Origin: Hydractinia symbiolongicarpus
Lineage: Eukaryota > Cnidaria > Hydrozoa > Anthoathecata > Hydractiniidae
Length of the DNA stretch: 64,000 bases
Direction: 5' to 3'
NCBI RefSeq assembly: GCF_029227915.1
Contig: NC_079885.1
Location: forward strand, 15,697,001-15,761,000
The stretch's first letter is position 1. The number at the start of each line of letters is the position of its first letter. Shown piece after piece: positions 1 to 11,247 of the stretch. Made by a program: the position numbers and the translations under genes. A model generated the notes under the pieces. That model did not search any database, had not been told where the DNA came from, and saw only the letters and a list, made by a program, of their open reading frames with translations.

Positions 1-314
1 ATAAATGCGCCACGTCGCAAATAAATGGATTACGAGCGTCAGACAAAGAAAATGGCGATGTAGTTACTTTGCTAATTAACTTTGTCATATGAAAATTAAG
101 TCTGAAAGTACCCTAGATTGCCTTCGTTGGAACTTTTACCGGAATTCTTAAAGCGCATTATTGTCGTAATTAATGGATAGCGCTTGAAACGAGCTTTCAA
201 ATGCACATAAACACAACCTTTTTCGGATAATCCAGTCAAGAAATATGACCTTTAAAATTTAAACCATTTTTGATGTAATGTGCTAATAAATCGTAGATAT
301 CTGCCCGTTTGTTT
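1..314 (+). other. Partial first unit: upstream spacer of copy 1
   Basis: Type B spacer cut by the window edge. It contains no gene. It lacks one T in the CTTTTTACC word and has GGAATTC in place of GGAAATC near 140-147, so it is one base shorter than its relatives. Confidence 0.9.
285..291 (+). promoter_or_regulatory. TATA-like element at -30 to -24 (representative)
   Basis: AATAAAT lies 24-30 bases before the 5S start at 315. It recurs at the same distance before essentially every gene and is missing only before copy 31, where an 18-base deletion removes it. Upstream TATA-like boxes at about -30 support 5S transcription by RNA polymerase III in several plants, fungi and invertebrates. That it has this role here is inference from position and conservation. 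Confidence 0.5.
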
Positions 315-433
315 GTCTACGACCATACCACGATGAACACACCTGTTCTCGTCCGATCACGGAATTTAAGCATCGTTGGGCCGGGATAGTACTTGGATGG
401 GGGACCGCCTGGGAACTCCCGGTGTCGTAGGCT
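315..433 (+). rRNA. 5S ribosomal RNA, copy 1
   Basis: 5S rRNA is the small RNA of the large ribosomal subunit, made by RNA polymerase III. The gene runs from GTCTACGACC to GTCGTAGGCT, 119 nt. Visible structure, using gene numbering: helix I pairs 1-9 with 110-118 without a mismatch. Helix II is 14-21 with 57-65 and one bulged base at 63. Helix III pairs ACCTGT with ACGGAAGT around the usual AA bulge. Helix V pairs CCGGGA (67-72) with TCCCGG (103-108). Helix IV closes on GGGA (87-90), a GNRA-type loop. All later entries use this numbering and consensus. This copy differs by G51T in box A and has a type B spacer. Confidence 0.97.
364..411 (+). promoter_or_regulatory. Internal control region of the 5S gene (representative)
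   Basis: By analogy with vertebrate 5S genes, box A covers gene positions about 50-64 (TTAAGCATCGTTG here), the intermediate element about 67-72 (CCGGGA) and box C about 80-97 (TGGATGG to CCGCCTGG). This is the TFIIIA/TFIIIC binding region that drives Pol III. The same coordinates relative to start apply to every copy. The CCGC insertions and G87A changes listed below fall in box C; G61C and G61T fall in box A. Confidence 0.8.
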
Positions 434-439
434 ATTGAC

Positions 440-444
440 TTTTT
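440..444 (+). terminator. Pol III T5 terminator (representative)
   Basis: Five T residues begin 7 nt after the mature 3' end at 433, in the context GACTTTTTCACG. The run is at start+125 to start+129 in nearly all copies. Copy 52 (GACGTTTTC) and copy 63 (GACTCTTTC) have it interrupted. Confidence 0.85.
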
Positions 445-481
445 CACGTTACATTATTTATCATTAGGACTGGGACGTATC

Positions 482-487
482 TTTTTT
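482..487 (+). terminator. Second T6 run, possible back-up terminator (representative)
   Basis: A run of six T (ATCTTTTTTACG) lies about 49 nt downstream of the gene end and is present in almost every unit; copies 27 and 52 have TTTCTTACG there. A second T run would catch readthrough. This role is inferred. Confidence 0.5.
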
Positions 488-883
488 ACGCAATAGCCGC
501 TGAGTAAATCAAGAAAGAGACATGATTAGAATTTGCTTTCCCTTCAAAACGGCTACAACCTTGCTGCAATAAATGCGCCACGTCGCAAATAAATGGATTA
601 CGAGCGTCAGACAAAGAAAATGGCGATGTAGTTACTTTGCTAATTAACTTTGTCATATGAAAATTAAGTCTGAAAGCACCCTAGATTTCCTTCGTTGGAA
701 CTTTTTACCGGAAATCTTAAAGCGCATGGTTGTCGTAAAGAATCGATAGCGCTTAAAAAGAGCTTTCAAATGCACATAAACACGACCTATTTCGGATGAT
801 CCAGTCAAGAAATATGACCTTTAAAGTGTGAACCATTTTCGATGTAATGTGCTAATAAATCGTAGATATCTGCCCCTTTGGGT

Positions 884-1002
884 GTCTACGACCATACCAC
901 GATGAACACACCTGTTCTCGTCCGATCACGGAAGTTAAGCATCGTTGGGCCGGGATAGTACTTGGATGGGGGACCGCCTGGGAACTCCCGGTGTCGTAGG
1001 CT
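884..1002 (+). rRNA. 5S ribosomal RNA, copy 2
   Basis: Identical to the consensus gene. Type A spacer upstream, ending CCCCTTTGGGT instead of the usual CCCGTTTGTTT just before the start. Confidence 0.98.
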
Positions 1003-1452
1003 ATTGACTTTTTCACGTTACATTATTTATCATTACGACTGTGACGTATCTTTTTTACGCAATAGCCGCCGAGTAAATCAAGAAAGAGACATGATTAGAA
1101 GTTGCTTTCCCTTCAAAACGACTACCATCGTGCTGCAATAAATGCGCCACGTCGCAAATGAATGGATTACGACCGTCAGACAAAGAAAATAGCGATGTAC
1201 TTACTTTGCTAACTAATTTTGTCATATGAAAATTAAGTCTGAAAGTACCCTAGATTTCCTTCGTTGGAACTTTTTACCGGAAATCTTAAAGCGCATTATT
1301 GTCGTAATTAATGAATAGCGCTTGAAATGAGCTTTCAAATGCACATAAACACGACCTATTTCGGATAATCCAGTCAAGAAATATGACCTTTAAAGTTTAA
1401 ACCATTTTCGATGTAATGTGCTAATAAATCGTAGATATCTGCCCGTTTGTTT

Positions 1453-1571
1453 GTCTACGACCATACCACGATGAACACACCTGTTCTCGTCAGATCACGG
1501 AAGTTAAGCATCGTTGGGCCGGGATAGTACTTGAATGGGGGACCGCCTGGGAACTCCCGGTGTCGTAGGCT
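1453..1571 (+). rRNA. 5S ribosomal RNA, copy 3
   Basis: Differs from consensus at C40A (hairpin loop C) and G82A (helix IV, would face C94). The same haplotype recurs in copies 6 and 7. Type C spacer. Confidence 0.96.
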
Positions 1572-1890
1572 ATTGACTTTTTCACGTTACATTATTTATC
1601 ATTACGACTGTGACGTATCTTTTTTACGAAATAGCCGCCGAGTAAATCAAGAAAGAGACATGATTAGAAGTTGCTTTCCCTTCAAAACGACTACCATCGT
1701 GCTGCAATAAATGCGCCACGTCGCAAATGAATGGATTACGAGCGTCAGACAAAGAAAATAGCGATGTACTTACTTTGCTAACTAATTTTGTCATATGAAA
1801 ATTAAGTCTGAAAGTACCCTAGATTTCCTTCGTTGGAACTTTTTACCGGAAATCTTAAAGCGCATTATTGTCGTAATTAATGAATAGCGC

Positions 1891-1907
1891 TTGAAATGAG
1901 CTTTCAA
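1891..1907 (+). repeat. Short inverted repeat in the spacer (representative)
   Basis: TTGAAA and TTTCAA flank the 5-base loop TGAGC, giving a possible 6-pair hairpin about 120 bases before the gene. It is present in type B (loop CGAGC) and type C spacers and broken by one mismatch in type A (TTAAAA). No function is known to me. Confidence 0.45.
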
Positions 1908-2021
1908 ATGCACATAAACACGACCTATTTCGGATAATCCAGTCAAGAAATATGACCTTTAAAGTTTAAACCATTTTCGATGTAATGTGCTAATAAATCG
2001 TAGATATCTGCCCGTTTGTTT

Positions 2022-2140
2022 GTCTACGACCATACCACGATGAACACACCTGTTCTCGTCCGATCACGGAAGTTAAGCATCGTTGGGCCGGGATAGTACT
2101 TGGATGGGGGACCGCCTGGGAACTCCCGGTGTCGTAGGCT
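2022..2140 (+). rRNA. 5S ribosomal RNA, copy 4
   Basis: Consensus gene. Its type C spacer is near-identical to that of copy 3, so the two differ mainly inside the gene. Confidence 0.98.
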
Positions 2141-2590
2141 ATTGACTTTTTCACGTTACATTATTTATCATTACGACTGGGACGTATCTTTTTTACGCAA
2201 TAGCCGCTGAGTAAATCAAGAAAGAGACATGATTAGAAGTTTCTTTCCCTTCAAAACGGCTACAATCTTGCTGCAATAAATGCGCCACGTCGCAAATAAA
2301 TGGATTACGAGCGTCAGACAAAGAAAATGGCGATGTAGTTACTTTGCTAATTAACTTTGTCATATGAAAATTAAGTCTGAAAGTACCCTAGATTGCCTTC
2401 GTTGGAACTTTTTACCGGAAATCTTAAAGCGCATTATTGTCGTAATTAATGGATAGCGCTTGAAACGAGCTTTCAAATGCACATAAACACAACCTTTTTC
2501 GGATAATCCAGTCAAGAAATATGACCTTTAAAATTTAAACCATTTTTGATGTAATGTGCTAATAAATCGTAGATATCTGCCCGTTTGTTT

Positions 2591-2709
2591 GTCTACGACC
2601 ATACCACGATGAACACACCTGTTCTCGTCCGATCACGGAATTTAAGCATCGTTGGGCCGGGATAGTACTTGGATGGGGGACCGCCTGGGAACTCCCGGTG
2701 TCGTAGGCT
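2591..2709 (+). rRNA. 5S ribosomal RNA, copy 5
   Basis: Carries G51T, shared only with copy 1, and the same type B spacer. Copies 1 and 5 are evidently duplicates four units apart. Confidence 0.97.
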
Positions 2710-3159
2710 ATTGACTTTTTCACGTTACATTATTTATCATTAGGACTGGGACGTATCTTTTTTACGCAATAGCCGCTGAGTAAATCAAGAAAGAGACATG
2801 ATTAGAATTTGCTTTCCCTTCAAAACGGCTACAATCTTGCTGCAATAAATGCGCCACGTCGCAAATAAATGGATTACGAGCGTCAGACAAAGAAAATGGC
2901 GATGTAGTTACTTTGCTAATTAACTTTGTCATATGAAAATTAAGTCTGAAAGCACCCTAGATTTCCTTCGTTGGAACTTTTTACCGGAAATCTTAAAGCG
3001 CATGGTTGTCGTAAAGAATCGATAGCGCTTAAAAAGAGCTTTCAAATGCACATAAACACGACCTATTTCGGATAATCCAGTCAAGAAATATGACCTTTAA
3101 AGTTTAAACCATTTTCGATGTAATGTGCTAATAAATCGTAGATATCTGCCCGTTTGTTT

Positions 3160-3278
3160 GTCTACGACCATACCACGATGAACACACCTGTTCTCGTCAG
3201 ATCACGGAAGTTAAGCATCGTTGGGCCGGGATAGTACTTGAATGGGGGACCGCCTGGGAACTCCCGGTGTCGTAGGCT
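3160..3278 (+). rRNA. 5S ribosomal RNA, copy 6
   Basis: C40A and G82A as in copy 3, but behind a type A spacer whose last 30 bases are of the C form. This makes it a mosaic unit. Confidence 0.96.
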
Positions 3279-3728
3279 ATTGACTTTTTCACGTTACATT
3301 ATTTATCATTACGACTGTGACGTATCTTTTTTACGCAATAGCCGCCGAGTAAATCAAGAAAGAGACATGATTAGAAGTTGCTTTCCCTTCAAAACGACTA
3401 CCATCGTGCTGCAATAAATGCACCACGTCGCAAATGAATGGATTACGAGCGTCAGACAAAGAAAATAGCGATGTACTTACTTTGCTAACTAATTTTGTCA
3501 TATGAAAATTAAGTCTGAAAGTACCCTAGATTTCCTTCGTTGGAACTTTTTACCGGAAATCTTAAAGCGCATTATTGTCGTAATTAATGAATAGCGCTTG
3601 AAATGAGCTTTCAAATGCACATAAACACGACCTATTTCGGATAATCCAGTCAAGAAATATGACCTTTAAAGTTTAAACCATTTTCGATGTAATGTGCTAA
3701 TAAATCGTAGATATCTGCCCGTTTGTTT

Positions 3729-3847
3729 GTCTACGACCATACCACGATGAACACACCTGTTCTCGTCAGATCACGGAAGTTAAGCATCGTTGGGCCGGGA
3801 TAGTACTTGAATGGGGGACCGCCTGGGAACTCCCGGTGTCGTAGGCT
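3729..3847 (+). rRNA. 5S ribosomal RNA, copy 7
   Basis: C40A and G82A, type C spacer. The upstream spacer has ATGCACCACG at the ATGCGCCACG word. Confidence 0.96.
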
Positions 3848-4297
3848 ATTGACTTTTTCACGTTACATTATTTATCATTACGACTGGGACGTATCTTTTT
3901 TACGCAATAGCCGCTGAGTAAATCAAGAAAGAGACATCATTAGAAGTTGCTTTCCCTTCAAAACGGCTACAATCTTGCTGCAATAAATGCGCCACGTCGC
4001 AAATAAATGGATTAGGAGCGTCAGACAAAGAAAATGGCGATGTAGTTACTTTGCTAATTAACTTTGTCATATGAAAATTAAGTCTGAAAGCACCCTAGAT
4101 TTCCTTCGTTGGAACTTTTTACCGGAAATCTTAAAGCGCATTATTGTCGTAATTAATGGATAGCGCTTGAAATGAGCTTTCAAATGCACATAAACACGAC
4201 CTATTTCGGATAATCCAGTCAAGAAATATGACCTTCAAAATTTAAACCATTTTCGATGTAATGTGCTAATAAATCGTAGATATCTGCCCGTTTGTTT

Positions 4298-4415
4298 GTC
4301 TACGACCATACCACGATGAACACACCTGTTCTCGTCCGATCACGGAAGTTAAGCATCGTTGGGCCGGGATAGTACTTGGATGGGGACCGCCTGGGAACTC
4401 CTGGTGTCGTAGGCT
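4298..4415 (+). rRNA. 5S ribosomal RNA, copy 8 (118 nt)
   Basis: One G is lost from the G5 run at 85-89, which shortens the helix IV loop, and C106T makes a G-U wobble in helix V. Shared with copies 10 and 17. The spacer is type C with ACCTTCAAAA. The loop loss makes normal function uncertain. Confidence 0.9.
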
Positions 4416-4864
4416 ATTGACTTTTTCACGTTACATTATTTATCATTACGACTGGGACGTATCTTTTTTACGCAATAGCCGCTGAGTAAATCAATAAAGA
4501 GACATGATTAGAAGTTGCTTTCCCTTCAAAACGGCTACAATCTTGCAGCATTAAATGCGCCACGTCGCAAATAAATGGATTACGAGCGTCAGACAAAGAA
4601 AATGGCGATGTAGTTACTTTGCTAATTAACTTTGTCATATGAAAATTAAGTCTGAAAGCACCCTAGATTTCCTTCGTTGGAATTTTTTCCGGAAATCTTA
4701 AAGCGCATGGTTGTCGTAAAGAATCGATAGCGCTTAAAAAGAGCTTTCAAATGCACATAAACACGACCTATTTCGGATGATCCAGTCAAGAAAAATGACC
4801 TTTAAAGTTTGAACCATTTTCGATGTAATGTGCTAATAAATCGTAGATATCTGCCCGTTTGTGT

Positions 4865-4983
4865 GTCTACGACCATACCACGATGAACACACCTGTTCTC
4901 GTCCGATCACGGAAGTTAAGCATCCTCGGGCCGGGATAGTACTTGGATGGAGGACCGCCTGGGAACTCCCGGTGTCGTAGGCT
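4865..4983 (+). rRNA. 5S ribosomal RNA, copy 9 (61C/63C/87A haplotype)
   Basis: G61C puts C opposite C17 in helix II, T63C changes the bulged base, and G87A turns the loop from GGGA to AGGA. This is the first of eight genes with the haplotype. Type A spacer, and a distinctive downstream spacer (AAGTAAGGGACATC, AAAAGGGCTACGATCTGG). Confidence 0.9.
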
Positions 4984-5433
4984 ATTGACTTTTTCACGTT
5001 ACATTATTTATCATTACGACTGTGATGTATCTTTTTTACGCAATAGCCGCTGAGTAAATCAAGTAAGGGACATCATTAGAAATTTCTTTCCCTTCAAAAG
5101 GGCTACGATCTGGCAGCATTAAATGCGCCACGTCGCAAATGAATGGATTACGAGCGTCAGACAAAGAGAATGGCGATGTAGCTAATTTGCTAATTAACTT
5201 TGTCATATGAAAATAAAGTCTGAAAGTACCCTAGATTGCCTTCGTTGGAACTTTTTACCGGAAATCTTAAAGCGCATTATTGTCGTAATTAATGGATAGC
5301 GCTTGAAACGAGCTTTCAAATGCACATAAACACGACCTATTTCGGATAATCCAGTCAAGAAATATGACCTTCAAAATTTAAACCATTTTCGATGTAATGT
5401 GCTAATAAATCGTAGATATCTGCCCGTTTGTTT

Positions 5434-5551
5434 GTCTACGACCATACCACGATGAACACACCTGTTCTCGTCCGATCACGGAAGTTAAGCATCGTTGGGC
5501 CGGGATAGTACTTGGATGGGGACCGCCTGGGAACTCCTGGTGTCGTAGGCT
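5434..5551 (+). rRNA. 5S ribosomal RNA, copy 10 (118 nt)
   Basis: Same G loss and C106T as copy 8. Its spacer starts like that of copy 12 (AAATAAAGTC) and ends like that of copy 8 (ACCTTCAAAA), so this is a junction chimera. Confidence 0.9.
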
Positions 5552-6000
5552 ATTGACTTTTTCACGTTACATTATTTATCATTACGACTGGGACGTATCT
5601 TTTTTACGCAATAGCCGCTGAGTAAATCAATAAAGAGACATGATTAGAAGTTGCTTTCCCTTCAAAACGGCTACAATCTTGCAGCATTAAATGCGCCACG
5701 TCGCAAATAAATGGATTACGAGCGTCAGACAAAGAAAATGGCGATGTAGTTACTTTGCTAATTAACTTTGTCATATGAAAATTAAGTCTGAAAGCACCCT
5801 AGATTTCCTTCGTTGGAATTTTTTCCGGAAATCTTAAAGCGCATGGTTGTCGTAAAGAATCGATAGCGCTTAAAAAGAGCTTTCAAATGCACATAAACAC
5901 GACCTATTTCGGATGATCCAGTCAAGAAAAATGACCTTTAAAGTTTGAACCATTTTCGATGTAATGTGCTAATAAATCGTAGATATCTGCCCGTTTGTGT

Positions 6001-6119
6001 GTCTACGACCATACCACGATGAACACACCTGTTCTCGTCCGATCACGGAAGTTAAGCATCCTCGGGCCGGGATAGTACTTGGATGGAGGACCGCCTGGGA
6101 ACTCCCGGTGTCGTAGGCT
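6001..6119 (+). rRNA. 5S ribosomal RNA, copy 11 (61C/63C/87A haplotype)
   Basis: Copy of copy 9, two units later, including the GAATTTTTTCCGG spacer variant and AAAAATGACC. Confidence 0.9.
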
Positions 6120-6569
6120 ATTGACTTTTTCACGTTACATTATTTATCATTACGACTGTGATGTATCTTTTTTACGCAATAGCCGCTGAGTAAATCAAGT
6201 AAGGGACATCATTAGAAATTTCTTTCCCTTCAAAAGGGCTACGATCTGGCAGCATTAAATGCGCCACGTCGCAAATGAATGGATTACGAGCGTCAGACAA
6301 AGAGAATGGCGATGTAGCTAATTTGCTAATTAACTTTGTCATATGAAAATAAAGTCTGAAAGTACCCTGGATTGCCTTCGTTGGAACTTTTTACCGGAAA
6401 TCTTAAAGCGCATGGTTGTCGTAATTAATGGATAGCGCTTGAAATGAGCTTTCAAATGCACATAAACACGACCTATTTCGGATGATCCAGTCAAGAAATA
6501 TGACCTTTAAAGTTTAAACCATTTTCGATGTGATGTGCTAATAAATCGTAGATATCTGCCCGTTTGTTT

Positions 6570-6692
6570 GTTTACGACCATACCACGATGAACACACCTG
6601 TTCTCGTCCGATCACGGAAGTTAAGCATCGTCGGGCCGGGATAGTACTTGGATGGGGGACCGCCCGCCTGGGAACTCCCGGTGTCGTAGGCT
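6570..6692 (+). rRNA. 5S ribosomal RNA, copy 12 (123 nt, CCGC insertion)
   Basis: C3T (U-G wobble with G116), T63C, and a 4-base duplication giving ACCGCCCGCCTGG in box C and helix IV. The insertion enlarges the 3' side of helix IV, so this may be a pseudogene. The spacer is type C with GATGTGATG. Confidence 0.85.
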
Positions 6693-7142
6693 ATTGACTT
6701 TTTCACGTTACATTATTTATCATTACGACTGTGACGTATCTTTTTTACGAAATAGCCGCTGAGTAAATCTAGAAAGAGACATGATTAGAAGTTGCTTTCC
6801 CTTCAAAACGGCTACAATCTTGCTGCAATAAATGCGCCACGTCGCAAATGAATGGATTACGAGCGTCAGACAAAGAGAATGGCGATGTAGTTACTTTGCT
6901 AATTAACTTTGTCATATGAAAATTAAGTCTGAAAGCACCCTAGATTTCCTTCGTTGGAACTTTTTACCGGAAATCTTAAAGCGCATTACTGTCGTAATTA
7001 CGGGATAGCGCTTAAAATGAGCTTTCAAATGCACATAAACACGACCTATTTCGGATAATCCAGTCAAGAAATATGACCTTTAAAATTTAAACCATTTTCG
7101 ATGTAATGTGCTAATAAATCGTAGATATCTGCCCGTTTGTTT

Positions 7143-7261
7143 GTCTACGACCATACCACGATGAACACACCTGTTCTCGTCCGATCACGGAAGTTAAACA
7201 TCGTCGGGCCGGGGTAGTACTTGGATGGGGGACCGCCTGGGAACTCCCGGTGTCGTAGGCT
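7143..7261 (+). rRNA. 5S ribosomal RNA, copy 13
   Basis: G56A in box A, T63C, and A72G (G-U pair with T103 in helix V). The spacer carries TTACGGGATAG, a C subtype shared with copies 20 and 23. Confidence 0.94.
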
Positions 7262-7711
7262 ATTGACTTTTTCACGTTACATTATTTATCATTAGGACTG
7301 GGACGTATCTTTTTTACGCAATAGCCGCTGAGTAAATCAAGAAAGAGACATGATTATAAGTTGCTTTCCCTTCAAAACGGCTACAATCTTGCTGCAATAA
7401 ATGCGCCACGTCGCAAATAAATGGATTACGAGCGTCAGACAAAGAAAATGGCGATGTAGTTACTTTGCTAATTAACTTTGTCATATGAAAATTAAGTCTG
7501 AAAGTACCCTAGATTGCCTTCGTTGGAACTTTTTACCGGAAATCTTAAAGCGCATTATTGTCGTAATTAATGGATAGCGCTTGAAACGAGCTTTCAAATG
7601 CACATAAACACAACCTTTTTCGGATAATCCAGTCAAGAAATATGACCTTTAAAATTTAAACCATTTTTGATGTAATGTGCTAATAAATCGTAGATATCTG
7701 CCCGTTTGTTT

Positions 7712-7830
7712 GTCTACGACCATACCACGATGAACACACCTGTTCTCGTCCGATCACGGAAGTTAAGCATCGTTGGGCCGGGATAGTACTTGGATGGGGG
7801 ACCACCTGGGAACTCCCGGTGTCGTAGGCT
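7712..7830 (+). rRNA. 5S ribosomal RNA, copy 14
   Basis: G93A in helix IV (ACCACCTGGG). Shared with copies 20, 21 and 24. Type B spacer. Confidence 0.95.
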
Positions 7831-8280
7831 ATTGACTTTTTCACGATACATTATTTATCATTAGGACTGGGACGTATCTTTTTTACGCAATAGCCGCTGA
7901 GTAAATCAAGAAAGAGACATGATTATAATTTGCTTTCCCTTCAAAACGGCTACAATCTTGCTGCAATAAATGCGCCACGTCGCAAATAAATGGATTACGA
8001 GCGTCAGACAAAGAAAATGGCGATGTAGTTACTTTGCTAATTAACTTTGTCATATGAAAATTAAGTCTGAAAGCACCCTAGATTTCCTTCGTTGGAACTT
8101 TTTACCGGAAATCTTAAAGCGCATGGTTGTCGTAATTAATGGATAGCGCTTGAAATGAGCTTTCAAATGCACATAAACACGACCTATTTCGGATAATCCA
8201 GTCAAGAAATATGACCTTTAAAATTTAAACCATTTTCGATGTAATGTGCTAATAAATCGTAGATATCTGCCCGTTTGTTT

Positions 8281-8399
8281 GTCTACGACCATACCACGAT
8301 GAACACACCTGTTCTCGTCCGATCACGGAAGTTAAGCATCGTTGGGCCTGGAGAGTACTTTGATGGGGGACCGCCTGGGAACTCCTGGTGTCGTAGGCT
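8281..8399 (+). rRNA. 5S ribosomal RNA, copy 15 (T69/G73/T81 haplotype)
   Basis: G69T, T73G, G81T and C106T. T69 faces U106 in helix V and T81 faces C95 in helix IV. The cluster of changes also removes a stop triplet, which makes a chance 64-codon frame from 8275. Only copy 22 shares the haplotype. Confidence 0.9.
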
Positions 8400-8849
8400 A
8401 TTGACTTTTTCACGTTACATTATTTATCATTACGACTGGGACGTATCTTTTTTACGCAATAGCCGCTGAGTAAATCAAGAAAGAGACATGATTAGAAGTT
8501 GCTTTCCCTTCAAAACGGCTACAATCTTGCTGCAATAAATGCGCCACGTCGCAAATAAATGGATTACGAGCGTCAGACAAAGAAAATGGCGATGTAGTTA
8601 CTTTGCTAATTAACTTTGTCATATGAAAATTAAGTCTGAAAGCACCCTAGATTTCCTTCGTTGGAACTTTTTACCGGAAATCTTAAAGCGCATTATTGTC
8701 GTAATTAATGAATAGCGCTTGAAATGAGCTTTCAAATGCACATAAACACGACCTATTTCGGATAATCCAGTCAAGAAATATGACCTTTAAAATTTAAACC
8801 ATTTTCGATGTAATGTGCTAATAAATCGTAGATATCTGCCCGTTTGTTT

Positions 8850-8968
8850 GTCTACGACCATACCACGATGAACACACCTGTTCTCGTCCGATCACGGAAG
8901 TTAAGCATCGTTGGGCCGGGATAGTACTTGGATGGGGGACCGCCTGGGAACTCCTGGTGTCGTAGGCT
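8850..8968 (+). rRNA. 5S ribosomal RNA, copy 16
   Basis: Single change C106T. Type C spacer with TAATGAATAG. Confidence 0.97.
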
Positions 8969-9418
8969 ATTGACTTTTTCACGTTACATTATTTATCATT
9001 ACGACTGGGACGTATCTTTTTTACGCAATAGCCGCTGAGTAAATCAAGAAAGAGACATGATTAGAAGTTGCTTTCGCTTCAAAACGGCTACAATCTTGCA
9101 GCATTAAATGCGCCACGTCGCAAATAAATGGATTACGAGCGTCAGACAAAGAAAATGGCGATGTAGTTACTTTGCTAATTAACTTTGTCATATGAAAATT
9201 AAGTCTGAAAGCACCCTAGATTTCCTTCGTTGGAACTTTTTACCGGAAATCTTAAAGCGCATTATTGTCGTAATTAATGGATAGCGCTTGAAATGAGCTT
9301 TCAAATGCACATAAACACGACCTATTTCGGATAATCCAGTCAAGAAATATGACCTTCAAAATTTAAACCATTTTCGATGTAATGTGCTAATAAATCGTAG
9401 ATATCTGCCCGTTTGTTT

Positions 9419-9536
9419 GTCTACGACCATACCACGATGAACACACCTGTTCTCGTCCGATCACGGAAGTTAAGCATCGTTGGGCCGGGATAGTACTTGG
9501 ATGGGGACCGCCTGGGAACTCCTGGTGTCGTAGGCT
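9419..9536 (+). rRNA. 5S ribosomal RNA, copy 17 (118 nt)
   Basis: One G missing at 85-89 plus C106T, as in copies 8 and 10. First unit of the second copy of the six-unit block. Confidence 0.9.
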
Positions 9537-9986
9537 ATTGACTTTTTCACGTTACATTATTTATCATTACGACTGGGACGTATCTTTTTTACGCAATAGC
9601 CGCTGAGTAAATCAAGAAAGAGACATGATTAGAAGTTGCTTTCCCTTCAAAACGGCTACAATCTTGCAGCATTAAATGCGCCACGTCGCAAATAAATGGA
9701 TTACGAGCGTCAGACAAAGAAAATGGCGATGTAGTTACTTTGCTAATTAACTTTGTCATATGAAAATTAAGTCTGAAAGCACCCTAGATTTCCTTCGTTG
9801 GAACTTTTTACCGGAAATCTTAAAGCGCATGGTTGTCGTAAAGAATCGATAGCGCTTAAAAAGAGCTTTCAAATGCACATAAACACGACCTATTTCGGAT
9901 GATCCAGTCAAGAAATATGACCTTTAAAGTTTGAACCATTTTCGATGTAATGTGCTAATAAATCGTAGATATCTGCCCGTTTGTGT

Positions 9987-10105
9987 GTCTACGACCATAC
10001 CACGATGAACACACCTGTTCTCGTCCGATCACGGAAGTTAAGCATCCTCGGGCAGGGATAGTACTTGGATGGAGGACCGCCTGGGAACTCCCGGTGTCGT
10101 AGGCT
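9987..10105 (+). rRNA. 5S ribosomal RNA, copy 18 (61C/63C/87A haplotype)
   Basis: Adds C68A, which unpairs G107 in helix V. Partner of copy 11 at offset 3,986. Type A spacer; likely weakened or non-functional. Confidence 0.88.
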
Positions 10106-10555
10106 ATTGACTTTTTCACGTTACATTATTTATCATTACGACTGTGATGTATCTTTTTTACGCAATAGCCGCTGAGTAAATCAAGTAAGGGACATCATTA
10201 GAAATTTCTTTCCCTTCAAAAGGGCTACGATCTGGCAGCATTAAATGCGCCACGTCGCAAATGAATGGATTACGAGCGTCAGACAAAGAGAATGGCGATG
10301 TAGCTAATTTGCTAATTAACTTTGTCATATGAAAATAAAGTCTGAAAGTACCCTGGATTGCCTTCGTTGGAACTTTTTACCGGAAATCTTAAAGCGCATG
10401 GTTGTCGTAATTAATGGATAGCGCTTGAAATGAGCTTTCAAATGCACATAAACACGACCTATTTCGGATGATCCAGTCAAGAAATATGACCTTTAAAGTT
10501 TAAACCATTTTCGATGTGATGTGCTAATAAATCGTAGATATCTGCCCGTTTGTTT

Positions 10556-10678
10556 GTTTACGACCATACCACGATGAACACACCTGTTCTCGTCCGATCA
10601 CGGAAGTTAAGCATCGTCGGGCCGGGATAGTACTTGGATGGGGGACCGCCCGCCTGGGAACTCCCGGTGTCGTAGGCT
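10556..10678 (+). rRNA. 5S ribosomal RNA, copy 19 (123 nt, CCGC insertion)
   Basis: C3T, T63C and the insertion, identical in haplotype to copy 12 at offset 3,986. Confidence 0.85.
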
Positions 10679-11128
10679 ATTGACTTTTTCACGTTACATT
10701 ATTTATCATTACGACTGTGACGTATCTTTTTTACGAAATAGCCGCTGAGTAAATCTAGAAAGAGACATGATTAGAAGTTGCTTTCCCTTCAAAACGGCTA
10801 CAATCTTGCTGCAATAAATGCGCCACGTCGCAAATGAATGGATTACGAGCGTCAGACAAAGAGAATGGCGATGTAGTTACTTTGCTAATTAACTTTGTCA
10901 TATGAAAATTAAGTCTGAAAGCACCCTAGATTTCCTTCGTTGGAACTTTTTACCGGAAATCTTAAAGCGCATTACTGTCGTAATTACGGGATAGCGCTTA
11001 AAATGAGCTTTCAAATGCACATAAACACGACCTATTTCGGATAATCCAGTCAAGAAATATGACCTTTAAAATTTAAACCATTTTCGATGTAATGTGCTAA
11101 TAAATCGTAGATATCTGCCCGTTTGTTT

Positions 11129-11247
11129 GTCTACGACCATACCACGATGAACACACCTGTTCTCGTCCGATCACGGAAGTTAAACATCGTCGGGCCGGGG
11201 TAGTACTTGGATGGGGGACCACCTGGGAACTCCCGGTGTCGTAGGCT
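11129..11247 (+). rRNA. 5S ribosomal RNA, copy 20
   Basis: G56A, T63C and A72G as in its partner copy 13, plus G93A, which copy 13 lacks but neighbour copy 21 has. This suggests a short conversion tract or a recurrent change. Confidence 0.94.

Larger units (their letters stand above)
4142..6415 (+). repeat. Two-unit tandem duplication, period about 1,136 bp
   Basis: Copies 8-9 and copies 10-11 share a G5-to-G4 loss, ACCTTCAAAA, GAATTTTTTCCGG and the 61C haplotype in the same order. The junction lies in the spacer of copy 10. Confidence 0.85.

Noticed and set aside
6660-6674. CCGC insertion as a sequencing error
   Set aside because: The same insertion occurs in six units together with C3T and T63C, so random error is unlikely.
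8275-8469. 64-codon + strand open frame, repeated at 12261-12455
   Set aside because: It runs straight through 5S copies 15 and 22. It is open only because the T69/G73 changes remove a stop triplet. No other unit keeps it.
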